Assembly: GCF_000739815.1 (NCBI RefSeq)
Contig: NZ_BBJJ01000069.1
Location: forward strand, 1 to 33,846
DNA length: 33,846 bases
Source: Paraburkholderia mimosarum LMG 23256 = NBRC 106338
Lineage (GTDB): Bacteria; Pseudomonadota; Gammaproteobacteria; Burkholderiales; Burkholderiaceae
Reading direction: 5' to 3'
This document shows, in pieces, positions 1 through 8,446 of this stretch. The translations under genes were made by a program, and so were the position numbers. Under the pieces are notes generated by a model. It saw only the letters and a program-made list of their open reading frames with translations, ran no database searches and was not told where the DNA came from. How positions within the stretch are numbered: position 1 is the stretch's first letter; each line of letters opens with the position of its first letter.

Positions 1-1285
1 TGATCTCGCCCGTGAGCGGCCACTTCGCCCAGTACAGGATCATCGACGCGCAGACGAACGCGAACGGCGCGATCACGTTCATGAACGGCACGGAGAGCGG
101 CCGCTCGATGTCCGAGGCGGCACGCTTGAGCGCCATCAGGCTGATCGGGCCCGTGAGGTACGAGATCACCGTCGCCACCGAGATCACCGCCGCGAGCGAG
201 CTCCAGCCGCGGAAGAAGAACATGAAGATGAACGAGACGAGCAGGTTGAACCACATCGCGTTGCGCGGCACGCCGTAGAACGGGTGCACATTGCCGAACA
301 TCTTCGGCATCGTGTTGTTGCGCTCCATCGCGTAGATCATGCGCGAGGTCGTCGCCATGTAGGTCGTGCCGGTGCCGCTCGGGCTCACGAACGCGTCGAC
401 GTACAGCAGGATCGCGAGCCAGTTCAGGTTCAGCGCGATCGCGAGTTCCGCGAACGGCGACTTGAAGTCGAACGTGCTCCAGCCCTTCGCGACGTCAGCG
501 GGGTTGACCGCGCCGATATAGGCGACCTGCAGCAGCACGTAGATCACGAGGGCGCACAGGATCGAGCCGATCACCGCGAACGGCACGCTCTTCGCCGGAT
601 TGCGCGCTTCGCCCGCGAGGTTGATCGGGCTCTGGAAGCCGTTGAACGCGAACACGATGCCGCTCGTTGCCACCGCCGTGAACACCGCCGACCAGCCGTA
701 CGGCGCGAACGTGGTCGTCTCGCCGAAGTTCTCGTGGTGGAAGCTGCCCGCCATGAGGCCGGCGATCGTCAGGCCCGGGATGATGAACTTGAAGATCGTG
801 ATGGCGCTGTTGGCCCGCGCGAACAGCTTCACACCCCAGTAGTTGAGCATGAAGTAGATGATCACGAGGATCGCCGAGAGCCCGAGGCCTGAATGCGTCA
901 ACGATCCGTCGACGAACAGCGCATGCGCCCACTCATAGGGCCAGGTGCTCATGTACTGGATCGACGCTTCGGCTTCGATGGGAATCACCGAGACGATGGC
1001 GATCCAGTTCGCCCACGCGCTGATGAAGCCCACCAGGGCGCCGTGCGAATAACGGGCGTAACGGACCATGCCGCCCGACTCCGGGAACATCGCGCCGAGT
1101 TCGGCATAGGTGAGCGCGATGGCCAGAATGACCACGGCGCCGATGATCCAGGCGCAAATGGCCGCCGGACCTGCGATTTTCGCCGCTTTCCACGCGCCGA
1201 ACAGCCAGCCCGAACCGATGATCGACCCGAGGCCGGTGAACATCAGCGCGAACGGGCCGATGTTCCGTTGTATCGATTGACTCAC
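1..1285 (-). CDS. APC-family amino acid permease (3' end beyond the window)
   Basis: This is an inner-membrane amino acid/polyamine-type permease of the APC superfamily. About 428 residues are visible and the C-terminus lies outside the left edge. The first membrane segment carries the family's unwound glycine-rich stretch (LGSIIGSGWLFGAW). It is followed by alternating hydrophobic helices, a conserved acidic loop (TYAELGAMFPESGG) and FNGFQSPINLAGEARNP, which matches the usual helix 6 region. The start is a GTG at 1285, because an AGGAG lies 5 bases upstream; the nearby ATG runs straight into a stop. The substrate cannot be read from sequence. The gene stands alone in this window, with a 670-bp non-coding region containing a palindrome behind it. 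Confidence 0.9.
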   Translation of the reverse strand, partial: MSQSIQRNIGPFALMFTGLGSIIGSGWLFGAWKAAKIAGPAAICAWIIGAVVILAIALTYAELGAMFPESGGMVRYARYSHGALVGFISAWANWIAIVSVIPIEAEASIQYMSTWPYEWAHALFVDGSLTHSGLGLSAILVIIYFMLNYWGVKLFARANSAITIFKFIIPGLTIAGLMAGSFHHENFGETTTFAPYGWSAVFTAVATSGIVFAFNGFQSPINLAGEARNPAKSVPFAVIGSILCALVIYVLLQVAYIGAVNPADVAKGWSTFDFKSPFAELAIALNLNWLAILLYVDAFVSPSGTGTTYMATTSRMIYAMERNNTMPKMFGNVHPFYGVPRNAMWFNLLVSFIFMFFFRGWSSLAAVISVATVISYLTGPISLMALKRAASDIERPLSVPFMNVIAPFAFVCASMILYWAKWPLTGEI

Positions 1286-1958
1286 ATTGTCTCCTACGAT
1301 ATGGACGGCGCGCGCCAGCAGGCGGGAGCGAAGCGTGTGCGCTGCGCCGGGCCCGTCTTCGCGGGCCGCGGGGGCGCCGGACGCCCGTCCTTGTTGTGAT
1401 GCCCTGTTGCTGCAGGGACGCAGGGGCAACCGCAGTTGCAGCGGAGACGCGATGATGAAGTGGCGTACTGCGATCGTCTAATGCTGTATCCGCATGAGGT
1501 TATGCATATTCTGCATAAAAGACAGTCAAGCTCGTTTGAAGGCGAGAGGCCGCCAAACACGGTCAGGGGATGCGCGCGCCGGAATCCGAGCCAGGACGGC
1601 TACCGAAAAAACAACGGGATAAGTCAACGCGAAGCGCAACGTAATCGTAAGGACCGTTAACTTTCCTCACACAAACAAGTCAGGGTGCATTCAGACGCCA
1701 ATATTTCAACTGAAATTCAGCGTGTACTTCATTCATGTGCGCGCCGAACCCGGCCCGAGCCGCCCACTTTGGCACTTTCCTGCCCCAGGCAACGCGAGCG
1801 CCACCTGCTGCGAACTACAGAAAATCCGTCCGTTGCCGTTAAAAGCGGTGAGCCGATCACGGTTCTGGTTCGACCGCGATGCGATGCGATGCGGAGGCGG
1901 TGCCCAATTGACCGCTGACTGGCCTCCTGCGGAATCTTTCTGAATACCTCTTTGGGTC
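1286..1958. other. intergenic region, no gene supported
   Basis: These 673 bases separate the leftward permease from the rightward c-di-GMP gene, so both promoters should lie here. No open frame looks coding. The region holds a 19-bp palindrome (1500-1518), a smaller one (ATTTCA-AC-TGAAAT, 1703-1716) and three tandem GCGAT units (1876-1890). No convincing sigma-70 promoter could be chosen. Confidence 0.6.
1500..1518. promoter_or_regulatory. palindrome TTATGCA-N5-TGCATAA, candidate operator of the permease gene
   Basis: The two 7-base arms are perfect inverted repeats around a 5-base AT-rich centre (TATTC). The site lies about 215 bp upstream of the permease start. The form (15-19 bp, AT-rich centre) is like Lrp/AsnC-family operators that often control amino acid transporters. 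That family assignment is inference; no regulator gene is adjacent. Confidence 0.4.
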
Positions 1959-4304
1959 ATGAATCAGCATTCCACTGCTTCAGTTGCCTGTGGCCTGGGC
2001 GACGCGAAAACGACTCAGCCGCCAGGCGCTCCTTGCGCCGTCGCTGGAGACGGCCCATGCGCATCCTTGCAGCGCGCAAGCCGATGCACGATCGAGGCCG
2101 AGCACAATCTGCTCACGCTCGCAGCCAACGAAACGGATACCGCCATCGTCGTCACCGATCCCGACGGCACGACGATCTACGTAAACGATGGTTTTACGCG
2201 CATGCTCGGCTACACCCAGGACGACATGCAGGGCAACGTGCCGAGCGCAATAGTCGCCGGACGGTATACGGATGAAGAGACGCTGGCCTATGTTCGAGAC
2301 CGGGTGATCGCGCGCGAAAGCTTTCGGGTGGAGATCCTCGTCTACGACCGCTGGGGCAAACCGCTCTGGGTTTCCGCAGTCATCAATGCTGTCAAAAACG
2401 ACCATGGCGAGTGCACGAGCATGGTCGGCGTGTGGACGGACATCACGCACACCAAGATGCAGGAAGTGCTTCAGCACAAAGTCCTGCATGCAATGGCTCG
2501 CGAAGCGCCCATCGCCAACGTGATGCTGCTCATTTGCCTCGAAGTCGAACGGATCGCACCCGAAGTGATGGTATCGATCCGATGTATCGACAAGGAACAA
2601 AAGCTGCGTACGCTCGCTGCGCCGAGCTTGCCCGTGCACTACGTGAAGGCCATCGACGAGACGAATCCCGGCCACGGCACGGAAGGTTCCGAGGTGTCCG
2701 GCCTTGAAGGCCAACTGGTGGACTTTGCGGAACAACCGGCCAATTCGCTTTGGGGCACGCAAAAGGAGCTGGCGCTATCTTCAGGTATCCAAAGCTTCTG
2801 GTGGCACACGATCAGATCGAGCGACGGACGTCCGCTCGGCACGCTGGCGTTCTACTACCGTGAGCCACGCAACCCCGACAATCTGCACCGACGCCTGGCA
2901 AACGTCGGCCTGGACCTTTGCTCGCTCGCGCTGGAGCGCGAGGCAAGCAAGGAAAATATCCGTCGCCTGGCCTGGTACGACAGCCTCACCGGCTTGCCGA
3001 ATCGCAGTGCGCTGATCACGCTCGCGCAATCGTCGCTCGCCGGCGCAACGCGCGAGGGCCAGACTTTGGCCGTGCTGTTTCTCGATCTCGATCGTTTCAA
3101 GCAGGTCAACGATTCGTTCGGCCATTCCGCCGGCGACACACTCTTGTGCGAGGTTGCACGACGCATCGCAGGATGCATGCTTGAAACCGACCTTGCGGGC
3201 CGGTTGGCGGGTGACGAGTTCGTGATCGTGTTGACGCCGTGTGATGCCGAAGAAGCCACTGTGCGATGTGAATCGATCATGGCGAAACTGAACGAACCGG
3301 TCATGATCGGCTCGTTGTCCGTCACACCGACAGCAAGTGTGGGCATCGCGCTCTTCCCCCAGCATGGCAATGACGTGCACACACTGCTCCTGCGCGCGGA
3401 CAGGGCCATGTACCAGGCGAAGTCGACAGGCCGACATCGATATTCGCTGTTCGACCCCGAACTGAACAGGATCGCGGAGGAAAACCTCAAGCTCGACCAG
3501 GCACTACGACAAGCATTACGAAATGATCAGCTGGATCTCCACTACCAACCTCAGGTGAGACTCGAGGACGGAAGTATTCACGGCGTGGAAGCACTGGCGC
3601 GCTGGTTTCATCCGGACTTTGGAACGATATCGCCCGAGCGGTTCATCGCTCTCGCGGAAGAAAGCGGCATGATCGCCACGCTCGATCGATGGGTACTCGG
3701 GAAAGCGTGCAGACAACTGAGCGACTGGCGTTGCCTGGGTCTCGGGATTCCGCACGTTTCTGTGAACGTCTCTCCGACCACCTTTTGCGACTGCGCGTTT
3801 CCCGACCGGATTGCCCAGCTGCTTGCCGAGCATGGTCTCTGCCCAAACGACCTGACGCTCGAAGTGACCGAAGGTGTCTTGCTCGACAAGGTACCCGGTG
3901 CCCTCGCCAACTTGAGCGCAGTCCACGCACTGGGCGTCAGATTGTCGATCGATGACTTTGGCACGGGCTATTCGAGTCTGAGCTATCTCTACCGGATGCC
4001 CGTCGACGAACTCAAGCTGGATCGGAGCTTCGTTAGCGAACTCGAAACCAATCAGAGTGCAAGGACGCTGGCGGCGGCTGTCATGGGCATAGGCTCGAAC
4101 TTGCTTCTGGACATCATTGCCGAAGGCGTGGAGTCCGATGCGCAAAGGCGTACGCTGCACGCTCAAGGCTGCAAAGTGGCGCAAGGCTACCTGTTCGCGC
4201 GGCCCATGACGGCGGATATGCTGGTCAAGTGGGTACACGGTAGCGAGCCGCGTGAAAACGTGGCAATTAAGATTTCGCATAAACCTGAAATCACCCCTTT
4301 CTAG
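1959..4304 (+). CDS. PAS-GAF-GGDEF-EAL cyclic-di-GMP signalling protein
   Basis: This is a 781-residue cytoplasmic protein that probably sets cyclic-di-GMP levels. The order is: a variable N-terminus; a PAS domain (about 50-165, TDPDGTTIYVNDGFTRMLGY, ending DITHTK); a GAF-like region (about 170-325); GGDEF (about 335-495); and EAL (about 515-765). The layout resembles E. coli DosP with one PAS fewer. The diguanylate cyclase signature reads AGDEF (417-421) instead of GGDEF. The EAL half keeps EALARW (E544), DDFGTGYSSL and AEGVES, so phosphodiesterase activity is the safer prediction. AGDEF variants can still be active cyclases. No transmembrane segment is seen, so input would be intracellular (redox, oxygen or ligand through PAS/GAF). 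The ribosome site before 1959 is weak, so a start further in is possible. Confidence 0.93.
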   Translation: MNQHSTASVACGLGDAKTTQPPGAPCAVAGDGPCASLQRASRCTIEAEHNLLTLAANETDTAIVVTDPDGTTIYVNDGFTRMLGYTQDDMQGNVPSAIVAGRYTDEETLAYVRDRVIARESFRVEILVYDRWGKPLWVSAVINAVKNDHGECTSMVGVWTDITHTKMQEVLQHKVLHAMAREAPIANVMLLICLEVERIAPEVMVSIRCIDKEQKLRTLAAPSLPVHYVKAIDETNPGHGTEGSEVSGLEGQLVDFAEQPANSLWGTQKELALSSGIQSFWWHTIRSSDGRPLGTLAFYYREPRNPDNLHRRLANVGLDLCSLALEREASKENIRRLAWYDSLTGLPNRSALITLAQSSLAGATREGQTLAVLFLDLDRFKQVNDSFGHSAGDTLLCEVARRIAGCMLETDLAGRLAGDEFVIVLTPCDAEEATVRCESIMAKLNEPVMIGSLSVTPTASVGIALFPQHGNDVHTLLLRADRAMYQAKSTGRHRYSLFDPELNRIAEENLKLDQALRQALRNDQLDLHYQPQVRLEDGSIHGVEALARWFHPDFGTISPERFIALAEESGMIATLDRWVLGKACRQLSDWRCLGLGIPHVSVNVSPTTFCDCAFPDRIAQLLAEHGLCPNDLTLEVTEGVLLDKVPGALANLSAVHALGVRLSIDDFGTGYSSLSYLYRMPVDELKLDRSFVSELETNQSARTLAAAVMGIGSNLLLDIIAEGVESDAQRRTLHAQGCKVAQGYLFARPMTADMLVKWVHGSEPRENVAIKISHKPEITPF

Positions 4305-4404
4305 CTCGTGCCAGCCGCCACGCGAGGCTCGCGCGGCGAAATCCGGCACTTCCACCCTCGGACCGTTCGGACTACCATTGCAAAGTGGATCGGAGGTGAT
4401 CGCT

Positions 4405-4713
4405 ATGGCTACGTATGGGATAAACGGCGTACGGATCAGCCCTTCAACGGACCGCGTAACCCACGTGCGCTGGGCGCTGATCGACCCTCAAACACACGAC
4501 TGGCTATCCGAACCGGCCGTCGTCGATGTCGCGGCCGTGACGAGCGACATCGCCTCGGGGACAGTGGTGTATTCCGTCTTTACGCTCGGCGGAATGCGGT
4601 TTTTGGGTCCCAAGTTCAAGCCGGTACCCCATCCCAACGGGGTCGATGGAATCGACCTCGAAGTCCCCGACGGGAATGTCGAGAAGTCCATCGACGACCT
4701 ACCCCGCATCTAG
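4405..4713 (+). CDS. small conserved-looking protein of unknown function (102 aa)
   Basis: The start at 4405 is fixed by a near-perfect Shine-Dalgarno (GGAGGTGAT) ending 4 bases before the ATG. The in-frame open region reaches further upstream into the end of the previous gene but lacks such a site. The product is soluble, with no signal peptide or membrane segment. The N-terminal half (YGINGVRIS, then THVRWALID) and alternating hydrophobic residues suggest a small beta-rich fold. A resemblance to DUF3892-type proteins is possible but unproven. It lies 100 bp after the c-di-GMP gene on the same strand and could be co-transcribed. Confidence 0.65.
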   Translation: MATYGINGVRISPSTDRVTHVRWALIDPQTHDWLSEPAVVDVAAVTSDIASGTVVYSVFTLGGMRFLGPKFKPVPHPNGVDGIDLEVPDGNVEKSIDDLPRI

Positions 4714-4899
4714 CTTCGCACTGCGCGTTTCGTAGTTTCGTAAGCGGTCCGCGAACAGGGCTCGCCCATCCGCCGGCGGCGGGGGGACGCGCAGCGCGTC
4801 TCCAATTCGAACCGTACCCCGAGGGCTTTCGGCGCCAGGCTCCGCCGGACGCACCGCAAACTCGTCGAAGCGGCAGCGCCAAGATGGTAGGATCCCCGG

Positions 4900-5991
4900 A
4901 TGTTTGGAGACCTCAAGACTGCACAAATACCCGTCACCCACGGCGCAAGCCTGGCCGGCTATTCCGAGCTTGCCCAAAGCGTCGGCCTGGACGCCAAAGC
5001 CATGTTGCGGCGCGCGGGGCTCGGGCGCCACGCCCTGGACGATCCCGAGGCCCCAGTCAGCCTCGAGGCTGCCTGCGAACTGCTCTCGGCCAGTGCCGAC
5101 GCGAGCGGCGTCGAAGACTTCGGGCTGCGGCTCGCAGCGCTGCGCGATCTGTCCAATCTGGGTCCCATTGGTCTCGTGGCAAGAGAAGAAACGACGGCCA
5201 TGCTGGCGCTCGACACGGTCTGCCGGTATCTGTGTTTGATTAGCGCTTCATTGATGGTGCGCATCGAACATCAGCGCGATCTGGTTGCCATTCGGGCTTA
5301 CATTCTGTTGCCACGCTCGGCCCATACCCGGCAGGCGCTCGAAATGACGGTAGGAATCGTCTACCGGATCATCGCCGAACTACTCGGTTCGGTCTGGAAG
5401 CCGGTGCAGGTGTGCTTCACACACAGGCCACCGATAGACAGCAAGCCCCACCGCAAATTCTTCGGCATCCCCATTACTTTCAACGCGGAATTCGACGGCA
5501 TGGTATGTCGCGCGGCCGATCTGAACCGGCCCCTGCCGCGTGGCAAGCGTGACGTGACCCGCTTCGCTGTCCGGTACCTCGATCAGGTGCTTGCGCAGCA
5601 ACGCCCAAGCTCGAGCGCGACGGCGCGGCAGTTCATTGCCGCCATGCTGGCAAGCGGCCGTTGCACGGCACAGCAACTCGCCGATCATCTGGGCGTCGAT
5701 CGCCGGACAGTCCATCGACACCTGGTGAGCGAAGGTGAATCGTTCCGCGGGCTGCTACAATCGACACGGATGGAATTGGCCGACCGGCTCGTGGCGGGCA
5801 GCGACCTCGCATTATCGGAGGTCGCCACACTGCTGGGATTTGCGGTGCCCAGCGCTTTTTCCAGCTGGTTTGCGAAGACATTCGATACCAGCCCCTCTCA
5901 GTGGCGAAAGCGCCGCGGGAGCACGCCAACGGGCCCCGACGCGTCGCCACGCGCCAGGGAACCCCGCGATGTTGTCAGGCGTGGAGCGTGA
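4900..5991 (+). CDS. AraC-family transcriptional regulator
   Basis: This 363-residue regulator has the N-terminal ligand-sensing domain seen in OruR/ArgR-like AraC proteins (about 15-205, including LGPIGLVAREETT and FFGIPITFNAEFD). Its C-terminal double helix-turn-helix spans about 240-345: AQQLADHLGVDRRTVHRHL for the first helix pair and SEVATLLGFAVPSAFSSWF with FDTSPSQWRKRR for the second. The start has a modest AGGA 8 bases upstream. The gene ends inside the 3' end of the convergent BKACE gene (17-bp overlap). It is the obvious candidate regulator of the BKACE/dioxygenase pair: the region upstream of that pair carries a 21-bp direct repeat of the kind this family binds. The effector is unknown. 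Confidence 0.93.
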   Translation: MFGDLKTAQIPVTHGASLAGYSELAQSVGLDAKAMLRRAGLGRHALDDPEAPVSLEAACELLSASADASGVEDFGLRLAALRDLSNLGPIGLVAREETTAMLALDTVCRYLCLISASLMVRIEHQRDLVAIRAYILLPRSAHTRQALEMTVGIVYRIIAELLGSVWKPVQVCFTHRPPIDSKPHRKFFGIPITFNAEFDGMVCRAADLNRPLPRGKRDVTRFAVRYLDQVLAQQRPSSSATARQFIAAMLASGRCTAQQLADHLGVDRRTVHRHLVSEGESFRGLLQSTRMELADRLVAGSDLALSEVATLLGFAVPSAFSSWFAKTFDTSPSQWRKRRGSTPTGPDASPRAREPRDVVRRGA

Positions 5992-7030
5992 AGCCGCGCT
6001 GACCAGGCTTGCGATTGGGTGCGAAGCCGACCTTGGCCAGCGTCTCGTCGACGCCGTCGTAGAACTCATCGACCTTATAGATCTTGCGCGCTTCCTTGCC
6101 CGTGGCGATCTCGCGTCCGAATTCGCGCGAAATGCGCACCAGCTGCTCGATCTGCGCGACCGTGCTCATCTTGCTCGTGTGGTCCTGCGTCCAGATGTTG
6201 TCCTCGATGCCGCAACGCACATGCAGGCCCATCGCAATCGCCATCATGTTGATCGGCAACACATGGCGCATCGACGATTCCAGCGTCAGGATCGCGCCGT
6301 CCGGCACATGACGGATGAAGTTCATCAGCGTATAAGGATTGGCGCCATCGAAGCCGCCGCCGATCATCACATAGGTCAGCTTCAGCGGTCCGCGGTAGAT
6401 GCCACGACGCATCATGCGCTCGACGGTCTCGAGCTGGGCGACGTCGCCAAGCTGAAACTCGGTCTGGATGCGCTTCGCCTGAAGACGCCGCAGATGCTCC
6501 TCCATCCATGCCGGCCCGGCAGGAATGGTCATTTCGCGATACGCCTCGTACATCTTCGGCTCGCCCAGCGACGTGCCGGCAACGTCAGCGGCCGTCATCT
6601 TCTCGCAGACGTTCATCTGGTTGGTATTGATCGCGATGGTCACCTGATCGGGCTTTGGAAGCAGCTCGGCCAGCATGTGACGGGTATCGTCGCTGAGCCA
6701 CTTCGCCGCATCGCCTTCGTTCTCGGGCGCGAACGAGATCGAGCCGCCGACTTGCAGAATCATGTCGGGTACCGCTTCGCGCAGCCCGGCAAGCAGCTCG
6801 TTGAACTTCGACAGGCGCTTGGAGCCCTTCCCGTCCTCTTCGCGAACATGAACGTGCAGCACGGTTGCGCCGGCGTTGTAGCAGTCTACGGCCTTCTGCA
6901 CCTGATCCTTGATGCTCACCGGAATGTCTTCCGGAAAGTCCGAGGGAAGCCACTCCGGCCCATAGGGCGCGGCGCAGATGCACAGCTTTTGTTGATTCTC
7001 GGGGAACCACGAATCGTCCATGAAGTTCAC
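5975..7030 (-). CDS. BKACE-family (DUF849) beta-keto acid cleavage enzyme
   Basis: BKACE enzymes condense a beta-keto acid with acetyl-CoA to give acetoacetate and a new CoA thioester; 3-keto-5-aminohexanoate cleavage enzyme is the reference. The metal-binding HVHVR motif is clear near residues 59-63, after an N-terminal strand with APYGPEW, where the Glu matches the conserved active-site Glu region. Later conserved blocks include QVGGSISF, VMIGGGFDGANP and GIEDNIWTQDHT, near the usual C-terminal substrate loop. At 351 residues it is longer than the typical 275-310. The GTG at 7030 is chosen over the ATG at 7021 because AAGGAG sits 6 bases before it. It lies 75 bp behind the dioxygenase on the same strand, probably one operon. 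The true substrate is unknown. Confidence 0.88.
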   Translation of the reverse strand: MNFMDDSWFPENQQKLCICAAPYGPEWLPSDFPEDIPVSIKDQVQKAVDCYNAGATVLHVHVREEDGKGSKRLSKFNELLAGLREAVPDMILQVGGSISFAPENEGDAAKWLSDDTRHMLAELLPKPDQVTIAINTNQMNVCEKMTAADVAGTSLGEPKMYEAYREMTIPAGPAWMEEHLRRLQAKRIQTEFQLGDVAQLETVERMMRRGIYRGPLKLTYVMIGGGFDGANPYTLMNFIRHVPDGAILTLESSMRHVLPINMMAIAMGLHVRCGIEDNIWTQDHTSKMSTVAQIEQLVRISREFGREIATGKEARKIYKVDEFYDGVDETLAKVGFAPNRKPGQRGFTLHA

Positions 7031-7105
7031 GGCTGTCTCCTTGCATGAGCCCGACGATGTGCGGGCCGGTGTTTGACTTGGGGATGATCGGTCAACGCGC
7101 GCCAC

Positions 7106-7975
7106 TTACGCCGCGCGCTCTCCGGGACCGAACGGACGGTCACCGACGATGCCTGCGCGTTCCATCTTGCGATGGCATGGCGGATAGTCCATGACCGCGT
7201 AATGCTGGGTGGAGCGGTTATCCCAGATCGCCATGCTGTTGGGCTTCCAGCGCCAGCGCACCTGGTACTCCGGAATGAATGCCTGGCTCACCAGATAACG
7301 CAGCAGATCGCCCGCACCGGGGTTGGCATCTTGTCCATAGCGCACGTTCGCCGCTGTATGGAAGTTGGTGAAGTGCGTGGTGAACGCATTGACGAACAGG
7401 ATGTTCTCGGCAGTCTCGGGATGCTCGCGCACCACCGGGTGCTCGGCGTCCGGATACTGCGCCTTGAGCGCGAGACGCTTCTCGATCGGCATCGCCGCAC
7501 CGAAGCTGGCCTCGATGCTGTGGCGAGCACGCAGCCCGGCGATCTTGCGTTTCACCTCTTCCGGCAGCTTTTCGTAAGCAAGCACCATGTTGGCCCACAT
7601 CGTGTCGGCGCCCACGTCCGGACCCTCGATACAACGCAGCACACAGCCCATCGGTGGCGCGTCGCGCCACGTCGCGTCGGTGTGCCACGCGTTCTCGTAG
7701 CGGTCGTTGGGTTGCTCGGGCGACTTGTAGATCTGCACGAGGCCTGGGGCGTCCGGGTGAAACGGCGCCACCGGATGATCCTCCAGTTCGCCGAACCGGC
7801 GTGCGAAGGCGACATGCTCAGCACGACTGATGTTCTGATCGCGCAGAAACAGCACCTTGTGTCGCAGCAAAGCCGCCTTGATCGCGGCGAAGAGGCCGTT
7901 GTCGTGAACGGCATCGGCCAGATTGACGCCGATTAGTTCGGCGCCGATGGAACAGGTCAATTGTTCGATTCGCAT
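7106..7975 (-). CDS. TauD/TfdA-family Fe(II)/2-oxoglutarate dioxygenase
   Basis: This is a 289-residue non-heme iron oxygenase that would couple 2-oxoglutarate decarboxylation to hydroxylation of a small acid. The facial triad is visible: WHTDATW gives H98 and D100, and STQHYAV gives H258. The 2-oxoglutarate-binding arginine is R269, 11 residues after H258, the same spacing as in TauD. The length is normal for the family. AAGGAG precedes the ATG at 7975. It is the first gene of a probable two-gene operon with BKACE and lies downstream of a direct-repeat regulator site. Family members act on taurine, 2,4-D, alkyl sulfates or betaines; none can be singled out here. Confidence 0.92.
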   Translation of the reverse strand: MRIEQLTCSIGAELIGVNLADAVHDNGLFAAIKAALLRHKVLFLRDQNISRAEHVAFARRFGELEDHPVAPFHPDAPGLVQIYKSPEQPNDRYENAWHTDATWRDAPPMGCVLRCIEGPDVGADTMWANMVLAYEKLPEEVKRKIAGLRARHSIEASFGAAMPIEKRLALKAQYPDAEHPVVREHPETAENILFVNAFTTHFTNFHTAANVRYGQDANPGAGDLLRYLVSQAFIPEYQVRWRWKPNSMAIWDNRSTQHYAVMDYPPCHRKMERAGIVGDRPFGPGERAA

Positions 7976-8446
7976 CGCTTCTCCTTAAATGTTCATCATC
8001 AGCTTGCGAATCGTTGGGTACCGCTGCTCAGTGAGGGCCATGCGTGGACTCCTTGTCTCCGTTCGTTCTGGGCGCGTACAGGACTCGCGTGGAGATAAGG
8101 TTAGGACTTCCCGATCCGCTTGACTTTCTCGTTTGGGACAGCCACTTTTTAATTTGTGACACCCGAGAGCAGTTGGTCCCAATCCATTGATGCAGGTCAG
8201 AAAAGGGAGGGGGTTGGGACGAACATCGCTTCCGCCGCTGCGATGAGGTGTGCCGCGGCGCGCGTGGGGAGGCGTCGAAGCAGTGTCGAGGCGGGAAGCC
8301 GCTTGCGCGGCAGCTTGCTGCGGTCCGACGCTTGAGGTCAGGACAGGCCGCTGACGCGGCGCGAAGTCACTTCTAGCTGCATCTAGTCGATGCCCGGCAC
8401 GTCGCCCCCGGCACTGGATGCCGCGACGTCCGCGCCGACCAGGAAA
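7976..8446. other. intergenic region holding the dioxygenase/BKACE control region
   Basis: No gene is seen. The left part (to about 8165) has the leader and control region of the leftward operon, including the adjacent direct repeat at 8123-8164 and a ribosome site just before 7975. The right part, between that and the chemoreceptor stop, is GC-rich with no clear terminator or open frame of interest. Confidence 0.55.
8123..8164 (-). promoter_or_regulatory. adjacent direct repeat of 21-bp period, candidate AraC-family activator site
   Basis: Two abutting 21-bp units (8123-8143 and 8144-8164) match at 16 of 21 positions. On the plus strand both start ACTTT, share TTTG and GACA in register, and end CC. 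Two helical turns between half-sites is the classic AraC-family pattern. The operon-proximal unit ends about where a -35 would be for a weak -10-like TAACCT at 8098-8103, the usual place for an activator. The likely binder is the regulator at 4900-5991 (inference). Confidence 0.6.

Noticed and set aside
1770..1784. TGGCAC-N5-TGCC resembling a sigma-54 promoter
   Set aside because: The GG-to-GC spacing is 9 instead of the required 10 bases, and no enhancer-binding regulator is near.
1980..2762. 260-codon minus-strand frame
   Set aside because: Antisense shadow of the PAS/GAF part of the c-di-GMP gene.
5735..7048. 437-codon open frame on the plus strand
   Set aside because: It runs antisense to the BKACE gene, is rich in His/Arg/Ala with no domain, and has no ribosome site.
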